NCBI RefSeq assembly: GCF_019091455.1
Contig: NZ_JAGXJN010000006.1
Span: 1 to 64,000 of the forward strand
DNA: 64,000 nucleotides
Direction of reading: 5' to 3'
From: Chitinophaga sp. GbtcB8
GTDB taxonomy: Bacteria; Bacteroidota; Bacteroidia; Chitinophagales; Chitinophagaceae
Shown piece by piece: positions 25,374 to 32,253 of this stretch. Within the stretch, counting starts at the first letter, position 1. The number at the start of each line of letters is the position of its first letter. Below the pieces are notes generated by a model. The model worked only from the letters and a program-made list of their open reading frames with translations, was not told where the DNA came from and ran no database searches. The position numbers were made by a program, and so were the translations under genes.

Positions 25374-27623
25374 ATGAAAACACCTATGATCAGGTACTGT
25401 ATTTTCCTCATGCTGATGTTTGTCCTGAGCGGGCGCCTGATTGCGCAGGACATTTACATTGACCTCAACAAACCACGTCAAACGGTTGATGGCGCAGGGT
25501 TCTGTCATGAAGGCGACCGGCAGAACGGCAACTACTACATTATCAGCACCGCTATTCAGCAAATGCTGGATAACCATATGAGCTTATTCCGCGACATGTT
25601 CCCGAACAAAACTTTTGAACCCTCCAAAGGCAGCTTTAATTACACAGATGAACGTGTGGTGAACAGTTTTAAAAGGCTGAAAACAATGCAGGACAGAGGG
25701 ATTAAAACCATCCTGGGTATCTGGGATGTACCCAACTGGATGGTCAGCAATCCATCTGCAGGATCTAACCGTAAGATCAACAACTTTGATGATTTTGCAA
25801 ATTTCATTACAGCCTATCTTGTTTACGGGAAAAACAATTATGGTCTGAAGGTAGATTACGTGGATGTAAATGAAACCAAAACATCCGGTGTAAATATTGC
25901 CCTTACTGCACAGGAATACATTACCCTGATCCAGAAATGCCAGGCGCTTTTTACCGCCAATGGTATCCAGACAAAGATGAACATTGGCAGCGTGCTGTTA
26001 TGGGATATCCAATACAGCAAAGACATTTACAATGCAGTAAGAAATCTGAGCGTAGCCGGGAATCCCAGCTGGCACACTTACAGGGGCGGCAGCACTACCG
26101 GCCGTGAGCCCATCTCTTATTGGGAAGGCTGGGGGGCCTGGCAGCAAACCCTGGACCGTAATTTATGGGGTACGGAAACAGATTACGACGCTTACTATTG
26201 GGAAAATGGCGATCGTTTAACCTGGCAGGGGGTGGAAGAAATGGCGGTTATGTATTACCGGAATTATTACGTAGCCCGTATGTCTACCTCAGCCGGTTGG
26301 TTCTGGCACCCGGAATGGCCTTCCAACAATGTGCACACTGCCTACATGAATCACTTTGAACCTGGCGGCCAGGTAGTAGAAACCAGCCAGCCCAATGCTG
26401 ATGTAATGACGGTTGCGTACAAACACACGGCTAATAAAAAATTCGTGATCCAGGTAGTGAACCAGGCAGCTTCCGCACACACCGTAACTTTTCATGGTGT
26501 GCCTGCCAACAAGCCTTTAACGCTGATCCGCACCAGTGAGGCAGGCGACCGTTATAAAACCATTGGCGCCTATCCGGCTGCCGGAACGGATCTTACTGTT
26601 ACATTACAGGCTAACAGTTTTAATACCTTTTATGGTGACCTGGAAACAACAATTGCTGATTCAACAGCTGCAGCCATCCTGTTCTCTGATTGTGCTTATA
26701 GCGGCAAGGCGGTTTCCCTGCCCATTGGCAATTATACCCTGGCACAGCTGCAGGCGCTGGGCGCTTTAAATGATGATGTATCCTCTGTGCAGGTGCAGAG
26801 CGGCTATAAGCTCACCTTATATGCGGATAATAACTTTACCGGCACCGCTGTAACCCTTACCGGAAATGACGATTGCCTGGCTAATGAAAATTTTAATGAT
26901 CTTGCCTCATCCGTAAAAGTTGAAAAGTCTTCGTCTAACCTGGCTTACAACCGGCCTGTATTCACCACCTCCAGTGAAAGTGCAGATCTTGCAGGTGTTT
27001 ACGCAGTAGATGCAAATGGCAATACCCGCTGGTCCAGCAGCTACGCCAATAACCAATCTATTGTAGTGGACCTGGGTGCTAATTATAACGTGAACCGTGT
27101 ACGCCTGGCCTGGGAGGCAGCTTATGCCCGTGATTACCAGATCCAGTTCTCCACAGACAATATCACGTGGACGACTGTACGGGAATTCTGGGGTAAATCA
27201 TCAGCGGCAGCAGATGACCAGACAGGGCTGAGCGGCGTAGCACGCTATGTAAAAGTTTATTGTATTAACCGGGCTACCACTTATGGTTTCTCTTTGTATG
27301 AGTTTGAGATCTATGGTACTGCTGCTGCGGCCCTGCAAACGGCCAAACAGGTTAGCAGTAATACTGTCAGCAATCATTTTACCAGCCAGGGCATCAAAGT
27401 TTTTCCCAACCCGGTTCATAACCAGGTAACCGTGCAGCTCACTGCTTCCTGGCAGCAGGGCAGCCGGCTGGAGCTGATGAACAGTGAAGGGAAAGCGGTT
27501 ATTACCCGGCAGCTGAATGGCGCCAGCCACACGCTGCAGCTTTCACCGCTGCCGGCAGGATTGTATATGCTGCGGGTAACGAATGCCGGGCGGCAGGCTG
27601 TCCAAAAGATTATTAAAGAATAA
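25374..27623 (+). CDS. T9SS-exported clan GH-A glycosidase with crystallin and F5/8C modules
   Basis: 749 aa. Signal peptide (~1-24, ending LIAQ). Residues ~25-425 form a GH30/GH5-like clan GH-A domain: acid/base candidate Glu in VDVNETK and nucleophile candidate Glu in WGTETDYD, with a C-terminal beta-sandwich. Residues ~435-525 look like a beta/gamma-crystallin module (ILFSDCAYSGKAVSLPIGNY, ADNNFTGTAVTLTG). Residues ~530-655 form a discoidin/CBM32-like domain (NLAYNRPVFTTSSE, WSSSYANNQSIVVDLG, YVKVY, FEIYG). The C-terminal ~75 residues are a type A sorting domain (KVFPNPVHNQVTVQL ... LPAGLYMLRVTNAGRQAVQK), directing release or surface attachment through type IX secretion. It acts on an extracellular glycan of unknown identity and stands alone, outside the polysaccharide locus. 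Confidence 0.85.
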   Translation: MKTPMIRYCIFLMLMFVLSGRLIAQDIYIDLNKPRQTVDGAGFCHEGDRQNGNYYIISTAIQQMLDNHMSLFRDMFPNKTFEPSKGSFNYTDERVVNSFKRLKTMQDRGIKTILGIWDVPNWMVSNPSAGSNRKINNFDDFANFITAYLVYGKNNYGLKVDYVDVNETKTSGVNIALTAQEYITLIQKCQALFTANGIQTKMNIGSVLLWDIQYSKDIYNAVRNLSVAGNPSWHTYRGGSTTGREPISYWEGWGAWQQTLDRNLWGTETDYDAYYWENGDRLTWQGVEEMAVMYYRNYYVARMSTSAGWFWHPEWPSNNVHTAYMNHFEPGGQVVETSQPNADVMTVAYKHTANKKFVIQVVNQAASAHTVTFHGVPANKPLTLIRTSEAGDRYKTIGAYPAAGTDLTVTLQANSFNTFYGDLETTIADSTAAAILFSDCAYSGKAVSLPIGNYTLAQLQALGALNDDVSSVQVQSGYKLTLYADNNFTGTAVTLTGNDDCLANENFNDLASSVKVEKSSSNLAYNRPVFTTSSESADLAGVYAVDANGNTRWSSSYANNQSIVVDLGANYNVNRVRLAWEAAYARDYQIQFSTDNITWTTVREFWGKSSAAADDQTGLSGVARYVKVYCINRATTYGFSLYEFEIYGTAAAALQTAKQVSSNTVSNHFTSQGIKVFPNPVHNQVTVQLTASWQQGSRLELMNSEGKAVITRQLNGASHTLQLSPLPAGLYMLRVTNAGRQAVQKIIKE

Positions 27624-27636
27624 TAGTTAGAAGGGA

Positions 27637-27679
27637 AGGGAGTATCTCAAAGTGCACTTTTGAGATCCCCTCTTTTTTT
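27637..27679 (+). terminator. Intrinsic terminator after the T9SS glycosidase
   Basis: ATCTCAAA (27644-27651) pairs with TTTGAGAT (27659-27666), extended by AGGG/CCCT across a small bulge, followed by seven T. Confidence 0.85.
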
Positions 27680-27885
27680 GAGATGAAAGTATTGGACGAT
27701 CTGTAGGATAATGAGCGCGGCATGGGACCTGGCCGCTAAGGGGGCATTCAGCCAAACATCGTGCCTCGGGTAAATTAAGTGTATGATTGACAGGAAGATA
27801 TGTTCAAAAGCACTGCGTAAAATGCCCGGCAGATCCTGATTTATCCCTTGGAATTGTTATTTTTTTTCAGAAAAATGAAAATTAA

Positions 27886-27899
27886 CTAAAACGTTTTAG
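27886..27899. promoter_or_regulatory. Operator-like palindrome CTAAAACGTTTTAG
   Basis: A perfect 14-bp palindrome with a central CG, the form used by LacI-family and similar regulators. It lies 10 nt before a TATCTTTAC -7-like element, so it would overlap the polymerase site. No LacI-type gene is in the window. Confidence 0.45.
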
Positions 27900-27917
27900 C
27901 AAAAACCCTTATCTTTA

Positions 27918-27985
27918 CGTCAGTTTTTCATAACGTGGAATTTATAAAGGCAAACGGCTTTGTTCACAGGGCCGTATTTTTTTTT
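27918..27985 (+). ncRNA. Candidate small RNA ending in a strong terminator
   Basis: TATCTTTAC (27910-27918) is followed about 35 nt later by a 9-bp hairpin, ACGGCTTTG (27954-27962), TTCA loop, CAGGGCCGT (27967-27975), and nine T from 27977. No protein frame fits between. The terminator is secure; the transcript is inferred and could be a leader remnant instead. Confidence 0.4.
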
Positions 27986-28180
27986 AATACCACTTACCCT
28001 CAGTGCATTTTCCACCTGGTTTTTAACCTGTTAGCAGCAAAAATACCAATACACTAAACATACCAAAAAGGATTTCAAGCACCGGGCCGGTAATTGAGCC
28101 CTGAGCTCAGGACAATGATGTACACGTACTTTTCAGTTGGTAATGTTAAAAGCACTTTCTTAGGCAGGTAGTAGCCTGTG

Positions 28181-28326
28181 AATAGTGAGCAACTATCTAA
28201 TTAAATAGATAGTGAAATACTATTTAATAGAATAGTGACCTAAGCCATTTCTCCGTTTTATTTTTATGAGCTATTACCCTAATAGTCCTGCCTGGAATAT
28301 CCCTAGTTTATTAGTCTATAGAATAA
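28181..28326. repeat. Cluster of AATAG/CTATT inverted repeats upstream of the thioredoxin gene
   Basis: ACTATCTA/TAGATAGT (28192-28199, 28206-28213), ACTATT/AATAGT (28219-28236) and CTATTA/TAATAG (28271-28285) are stacked in 150 bp, with a weaker TTATT/AATAA pair at 28308-28326. AATAGT starts at 28181, 28231 and 28281, exactly 50 bp apart. This could be multiple binding sites or an AT-rich structured region. Confidence 0.5.
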
Positions 28327-28349
28327 GTAGGTTATTTGCAGATAATTGA

Positions 28350-28357
28350 TATATTTG
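28350..28357 (+). promoter_or_regulatory. -7 element TATATTTG of the thioredoxin gene
   Basis: An exact TAnnTTTG match 31 nt before the start codon. No TTG is seen at the expected distance upstream. Confidence 0.45.
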
Positions 28358-28388
28358 TGTATCAAACCAACCCTCCTTATTATTAAGT

Positions 28389-28979
28389 ATGAAAAAAGCA
28401 TTTAGGAATATCCTGCAAACCCTGTTGGTAGTGGCCATATCCGCTCTTGGGGGTAATCGTTTAAAAGCGCAGTCAGCTAATCATGAACAGGGCAAACAGA
28501 CCGCTGATGCTAATTCCATCAACCGTGGTTACCTGGTTAACGTAGGGGAGCAGGCCCCGGACGATTTTGAGCTGCTGCTGCAGGATGGTAGTAAAACCTC
28601 TCTGAAACAGCTCCGGGGAAAAATAGTGGTATTACAGTTCACCGCCAGCTGGTGCAGTGTATGCCGGAAGGAAATGCCTCACCTGGAAAATGACGTATGG
28701 AAAGCCTACCAGGATAAGAATGTGGTCCTGATCGGTGTTGACCGCGATGAGCCGCTGGAAAAAGTGCAGCAGTTCCATCAGGATATGAAGATCACTTATC
28801 CGCTGGCCCTGGATCCGGGTGCTGATATCTTTGGCCGCTTTGCAGAAAAAAAGAGCGGAGTTACCCGTAATGTAGTGATAGACCCCAGCGGTAAAATAGT
28901 TTTTCTTACCCGCTTATATGATCCGAATGAATTTAGTGAAATGCTGAAAGTAATTGACGGATTGGCAAAACGATCGTAA
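28389..28979 (+). CDS. TlpA-like thioredoxin-fold protein
   Basis: 196 aa with an N-terminal signal-like helix (NILQTLLVVAISALGGNRLKAQ), so periplasmic. The thioredoxin fold covers ~50-190. It carries the active-site WCSVC (Cys89 and Cys92), preceded by KIVVLQFTAS, and later VLIGVDRDEPLEKVQQF and the cis-Pro segment (SGVTRNVVIDPSGKIVF). The cis-proline itself is not obvious: TRNVV stands where TPT is usual, which is worth noting. TlpA/ResA relatives reduce or oxidise cysteines of exported proteins. The gene appears monocistronic, ending in repeat R5. Confidence 0.88.
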   Translation: MKKAFRNILQTLLVVAISALGGNRLKAQSANHEQGKQTADANSINRGYLVNVGEQAPDDFELLLQDGSKTSLKQLRGKIVVLQFTASWCSVCRKEMPHLENDVWKAYQDKNVVLIGVDRDEPLEKVQQFHQDMKITYPLALDPGADIFGRFAEKKSGVTRNVVIDPSGKIVFLTRLYDPNEFSEMLKVIDGLAKRS

Positions 28980-28982
28980 AAA

Positions 28983-29111
28983 AGAATGTAAGATCATAGA
29001 CGTGAAATTTCAAACCGGCGAAGGAGGTTCATAGAGATCATTTAAAAGACTTTATGAACGGGATAAAGATGCCGCGAACACAGGCCTGCCTGATTTCGCG
29101 GCATTTCTCTT
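28983..29111. repeat. Intergenic repeat, copy R5 (long form)
   Basis: Starts with AGAATGTAAGATCATA after the thioredoxin stop. It contains a 26-nt block at 29012-29037 identical to 57791-57816 of R4, and a hairpin GTTCATA (29027-29033) with TATGAAC (29053-29059). It ends with ATGCCGCGAA (29069-29078) pairing with TTCGCGGCAT (29095-29104) before a T-rich tail, a likely terminator. The ATG at 29054 lies inside the repeat and is not the next gene's start. Confidence 0.75.
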
Positions 29112-29174
29112 TTTTCAGTCAATATTACTTTTATATGGTGTTAAGTGGGGGCCGGCTATCTGATATACTTGTAT

Positions 29175-29182
29175 TAAATTTG
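29175..29182 (+). promoter_or_regulatory. -7 element TAAATTTG of the proline-iminopeptidase-like gene
   Basis: An exact TAnnTTTG match 87 nt before ATG 29270. It supports the internal start rather than the ATG at 29054, which lies upstream of it inside repeat R5. Confidence 0.4.
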
Positions 29183-29269
29183 ATGCAGGGAACGTTTTTA
29201 TGTGTAGCAGCAACGTATGGTGGCGCAATTAGTACTAATTTCGTAAACCAATTCTATCAATCGTTTATT

Positions 29270-30316
29270 ATGCTAAAGAGTTACAACATTACCCTGCTTT
29301 TGCAAGCCATGCTGGTATTGGCGGCCTGCAATGAAACCCCGGCCACAGGCGGGGATCATACTGCTTATTTTACACCCGTGGATAGCGGCGTGCAAACCGG
29401 TGGTGTAAAGATCATCCCCATCAGCACCTCAAAAGGAACATTTAACATCTGGACCAAGCGTACCGGCAACAATCCCAAAATAAAGGTATTGCTTATAACA
29501 GGTGGCCCCGGCGCTACCCATGAATATGCGGAAGCATTTGACAGCTTTTTTCCGCAAGAAGAAATAGAATACATTTATTACGACCAGCTGGGATGCGGCA
29601 ATTCCGATAATCCTAAGGATACTGCCTTGTATGATCTGAACCGCAGCGTGGAGGAAATAGAGCAGGTGCGCAAAGCGCTCAACCTTACGAATGAAAATTT
29701 TTACATCTGGGGTCATTCCTGGGGTGGGGTAGTGGCCATGGAATATGCGCTCAAATACCAGGATAACCTGAAAGCCCTGATCATTTCTGATATGATGGCC
29801 AGCGCAAAGGATTATAACGACTATGCAGATAATGTACTGGCCAAACAGATGGATCCTAAGATCCTGGATAGCATCCGCGCCATTGAAGCAAAAAATGATT
29901 TTGACAATCCCAAATACATGGAGCTGCTGATGCCTAATTTTTATGCAAAGCATATTTGCAGGTTACCGGAATTTCCGGACCCGGTTTTACGCGCCATGGG
30001 CAAAATAAATGAATCGTTTTACAGGACTATGCAGGGTCCCAGCGAATTTGGCTTATCCGGTAAGCTGACCAACTGGGATGTTAAAGGAAAATTACCGCAG
30101 ATCAAGGTACCTACCTTAAGCATTGGTGCAAAATATGATACCATGGATCCGGAACATATGAAGTGGATAGCCGGCCAGGTGCAGAACGGTAGTTATTTAT
30201 ATTGTCCCAACGGCAGTCATTTGTGTATGTATGATGATCAGGCGGTTTACATGAAAGGGCTGGTTAAATTTATACTGGCAGTGAATAACGGGGAAAAGAA
30301 AGTGGCGCTTAATTAA
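29270..30316 (+). CDS. Lipoprotein alpha/beta hydrolase, proline iminopeptidase-like
   Basis: 348 aa from MLKSYNITLLLQAMLVLAAC, a lipoprotein signal with lipid-modified Cys20. The S33-type features are GGPGATHEY (oxyanion region, ~78-86), YYDQLGCGNSD, nucleophile Ser150 in GHSWGG, an Asp in GAKYDTMDPEHM and a His in NGSHLCMYDD. Proline iminopeptidases of this family remove N-terminal Pro from peptides; the lipoprotein anchor suggests use of imported or periplasmic peptides. The coding frame extends upstream to 29054, but that part overlaps repeat R5 and a -7 element. The C-terminus runs into repeat R2. Confidence 0.88.
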   Translation: MLKSYNITLLLQAMLVLAACNETPATGGDHTAYFTPVDSGVQTGGVKIIPISTSKGTFNIWTKRTGNNPKIKVLLITGGPGATHEYAEAFDSFFPQEEIEYIYYDQLGCGNSDNPKDTALYDLNRSVEEIEQVRKALNLTNENFYIWGHSWGGVVAMEYALKYQDNLKALIISDMMASAKDYNDYADNVLAKQMDPKILDSIRAIEAKNDFDNPKYMELLMPNFYAKHICRLPEFPDPVLRAMGKINESFYRTMQGPSEFGLSGKLTNWDVKGKLPQIKVPTLSIGAKYDTMDPEHMKWIAGQVQNGSYLYCPNGSHLCMYDDQAVYMKGLVKFILAVNNGEKKVALN

Positions 30317-30317
30317 A

Positions 30318-30392
30318 AGAATGTAAAATCTTAAATGTAAAATGTAAAAGTGGAATGCAGCGAATAAGGGACTGCATTCCACTTTTACATTT
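30318..30392. repeat. Intergenic palindromic repeat, copy R2
   Basis: AGAATGTAAAATCTTAAATG-type units precede a perfect 21-bp hairpin (30340-30360 with 30372-30392; core AAAAGTGGAATGCAG / CTGCATTCCACTTTT) with an 11-nt loop. Its end overlaps the stop codon of the convergent GNAT gene. Confidence 0.8.
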
Positions 30393-30843
30393 ACCCCAGT
30401 TCCTTCTCAAAACATACACTATTCTCAACATCCACATACGGCCCAAAATTCGGCACCTGTTTATACCCATTCTTTTTATAAAGCGCAATGGCCTCCGGCT
30501 GATTCTTACCGGTTTCCAGTACGCAGGTTGTGATGTTAAGCTCTTTACACCAGGTTTCCAATGCATGCAGCACCACGGAGGCAATGCCCTGCCCGCGTTT
30601 ATTTAATACAACATACATACGCTTTACTTCCATCACCCCCGGCGCGTAGGCTCTTAAAGCGCCGCAGGCTACAGGTATATCTTGATCATAAGCAACTATC
30701 ACATATTCCAGGTGATCTGTTTTATTCAATTGCGCCAGGAACACATGTTCCTCTCCGTCGCGTTCCTTTAATTCCAGGTCCAGCAGGGTTACAAGCGCCT
30801 GGAAATTTCCGTGGTCAGAGTTACTGCGTTGCAGGGTGATCAT
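30391..30843 (-). CDS. GNAT-family N-acetyltransferase
   Basis: 150 aa. It shows the acetyl-CoA binding motif A (VKRMYVVLNKRGQGIASVVL), preceded by a beta-strand with the variable acceptor part (EYVIVAYDQDIPVACGAL) and followed by motif B (TCVLETGKNQPEAIALYKKNGYKQV). This is the pattern of small stand-alone acetyltransferases in Bacteroidota; the acceptor is unknown. It is convergent with the hydrolase gene and shares repeat R2 at its 3' end. Confidence 0.9.
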   Translation of the reverse strand: MITLQRSNSDHGNFQALVTLLDLELKERDGEEHVFLAQLNKTDHLEYVIVAYDQDIPVACGALRAYAPGVMEVKRMYVVLNKRGQGIASVVLHALETWCKELNITTCVLETGKNQPEAIALYKKNGYKQVPNFGPYVDVENSVCFEKELG

Positions 30844-30930
30844 AGTGCTGACTAATTTTTATTATCTAAGCATAAAGTTAACGATCCGCTGGCCCTGGCA
30901 AATAGTACATTACCCTCATTTTCCGGCTAA

Positions 30931-31146
30931 ATTTTAGCAATTGTTAGCCAAACAAACCTGGACATGATTAAAAATACCCTGCAGCAAAGCGGTAATAACC
31001 AGGTAACGGTAAAGGTAATACCAGGGCTGAACCACCTGTTCCTGCACTGTAATACCTGCACCAATGAAGAGATCCCACAGCTGAAAGGCGATTTTGCGCC
31101 CGAAGCCTGGCAGGAAATAAAGCGCTGGCTGCAGCCATTCCTCTAA
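30931..31146 (+). pseudogene. C-terminal remnant of a secreted alpha/beta hydrolase
   Basis: An ATG at 30964 gives 60 aa, but the homologous reading begins earlier in the same frame (TNLDMIKNTLQQSGNNQVTV), just after an in-frame TAA at 30928. The sequence VKVIPGLNHLFLHCNTCTNE ... FAPEAWQEIKRWLQPFL matches the last ~65 residues of serine aminopeptidase-like hydrolases, including the catalytic His (PGLNHLF). No N-terminal domain, nucleophile or promoter is upstream, so it is a decayed 3' fragment. Confidence 0.65.
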
Positions 31147-31194
31147 CTTCTTTTAGGTTGATAATTGACTATCCGATCGAAAACCAACACGGAT

Positions 31195-31269
31195 GAAGGC
31201 CCTGCTGAAAGGCAGTGTCAAGGTTGACAAAAAGGGCTGCTCTTTACAGGGCGGCCCTTGATTTTTTTA
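31195..31269 (+). ncRNA. Candidate structured small RNA with terminator
   Basis: Two short hairpins in a row (CTGC-TGAAAG-GCAG; GTCAA-GG-TTGAC) lead into a 9-bp terminator stem, AAGGGCTGC (31232-31240) with GCGGCCCTT (31251-31259), and a T run. No reading frame uses this stretch. The terminator could simply have belonged to the hydrolase of which only the remnant upstream survives. Confidence 0.4.
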
Positions 31270-31351
31270 AGGCGCTTTTAAGGCTTCCCCGGGTCTGATA
31301 CTTATCTTATTATTAAAAATATTGCTATTTTTACTGAACATATCCAATACC

Positions 31352-31747
31352 ATGAGTAAGAATAGAACGGTGTTCCTGGTAGATGATGATACGGATGATC
31401 AGGATTTTTTTAAATCCGCTCTCCAGACAATTGATAACTCTGCTTTCCTGCTCTCCGCTTTTAACGGAGAACATGCGCTGGAAATGATAAATGGTGGAAA
31501 TGTTGATCCGGATATTGTTTTCCTGGATCTGAATATGCCCCGCATGAACGGAGCTGAGCTATTAGTTGAGTTACGCAGAATGGAAAGTTTTGATTTGATA
31601 CCCATCATCCTGTATTCCACCTCCTCAGAAAGATCCGCTATCATCGAATGCATGCAATTGGGAGCCAATGATTATTTGGTGAAGCCCAATAAATTTGAAA
31701 CATTGATCGTTGAAATAAGAACGGTAATGGATAAGTACTTAAAATAA
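31352..31747 (+). CDS. Stand-alone response regulator (REC domain)
   Basis: 131 aa from MSKNRTVFLVDDDTDD; ten upstream in-frame residues are unlikely to be translated. It is a single receiver domain: acidic triad DDD near 11-13, phospho-acceptor Asp59 (DIVFLDLNMPRMNG), conserved Ser/Thr (LYSTSSE) and Lys (LVKPNK). There is no output domain, so it acts by protein contact or phosphorelay. It belongs to the Rcp1-like group that serves PAS-type or CheB/CheR-type kinases in Bacteroidota. A paralogue follows 82 bp downstream. No kinase is adjacent; the nearest is at 3.5 kb. Confidence 0.93.
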   Translation: MSKNRTVFLVDDDTDDQDFFKSALQTIDNSAFLLSAFNGEHALEMINGGNVDPDIVFLDLNMPRMNGAELLVELRRMESFDLIPIILYSTSSERSAIIECMQLGANDYLVKPNKFETLIVEIRTVMDKYLK

Positions 31748-31829
31748 CGGATACATTTTTGTGGTAGATAACAGCCGGGAAGACAGAACAGGCGAAAACT
31801 AATTACAGACAAAATATTTTACAAGTCAT

Positions 31830-32234
31830 ATGAGCAAGGGTGTTACGATTTTTTTGGTAGATGATGACGCTGAGGACCGGCGCGTATTTAAAGATGCGCT
31901 GGAAGAAGTGACCAGCACGGTGCAGCTCCTGTCTGCATATGACGGTGAGCATGCGCTGGAGTTAATGAACGACCGGAAATTCAGTAACCCGGACATTATT
32001 TTCATGGACCTGAATATGCCCCGGATGAATGGTATGGAATTGCTGGCTGAGCTCCGGCAAAGAAGGAATTTAACCGATGTACCCATTATTGTATTCTCCA
32101 CCTCTGCCATGTTAACCTTTATCCAGCAATGCATGCAATTAGGAGCAGATGATTACCTGATCAAACCGGAAAGTTTTGCCATGCTGGTGAGCGGCATCCG
32201 GCAAAAGCTGGAAAAACATACCAATGCTGCTTAA
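31830..32234 (+). CDS. Stand-alone response regulator (REC domain), tandem paralogue
   Basis: 134 aa with the same layout as the preceding gene: VDDDAED acidic cluster, phospho-acceptor Asp60 (DIIFMDLNMPRMNG), FSTSAM and LIKPES. The shared stretch DLNMPRMNG and the similar FNGEHALE / YDGEHALE segments show a tandem duplication that has diverged mainly in the alpha4-beta5 surface (QQCMQLGADDYL against IECMQLGANDYL), where partner specificity lies. It ends 19 bp before the convergent UvrA-like gene. Confidence 0.93.
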   Translation: MSKGVTIFLVDDDAEDRRVFKDALEEVTSTVQLLSAYDGEHALELMNDRKFSNPDIIFMDLNMPRMNGMELLAELRQRRNLTDVPIIVFSTSAMLTFIQQCMQLGADDYLIKPESFAMLVSGIRQKLEKHTNAA

Positions 32235-32253
32235 AGCAGCTGTCTTAGTCTGA

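Larger units (their letters stand above)
27680..28388. other. Long intergenic region with palindromes and a possible small RNA
   Basis: About 700 bp with no credible protein gene. It holds a 14-bp operator-like palindrome (27886), a promoter-terminator unit (27910-27985), a 12-bp palindrome CCTGAGCTCAGG (28100-28111), an AT-rich inverted-repeat cluster (28181-28326) and the promoter of the thioredoxin gene. These are listed separately. Confidence 0.6.

Noticed and set aside
29054..29269. In-frame N-terminal extension of the proline-iminopeptidase-like gene
   Set aside because: It is made of repeat R5 sequence and spans the likely promoter; the lipoprotein signal begins at 29270.
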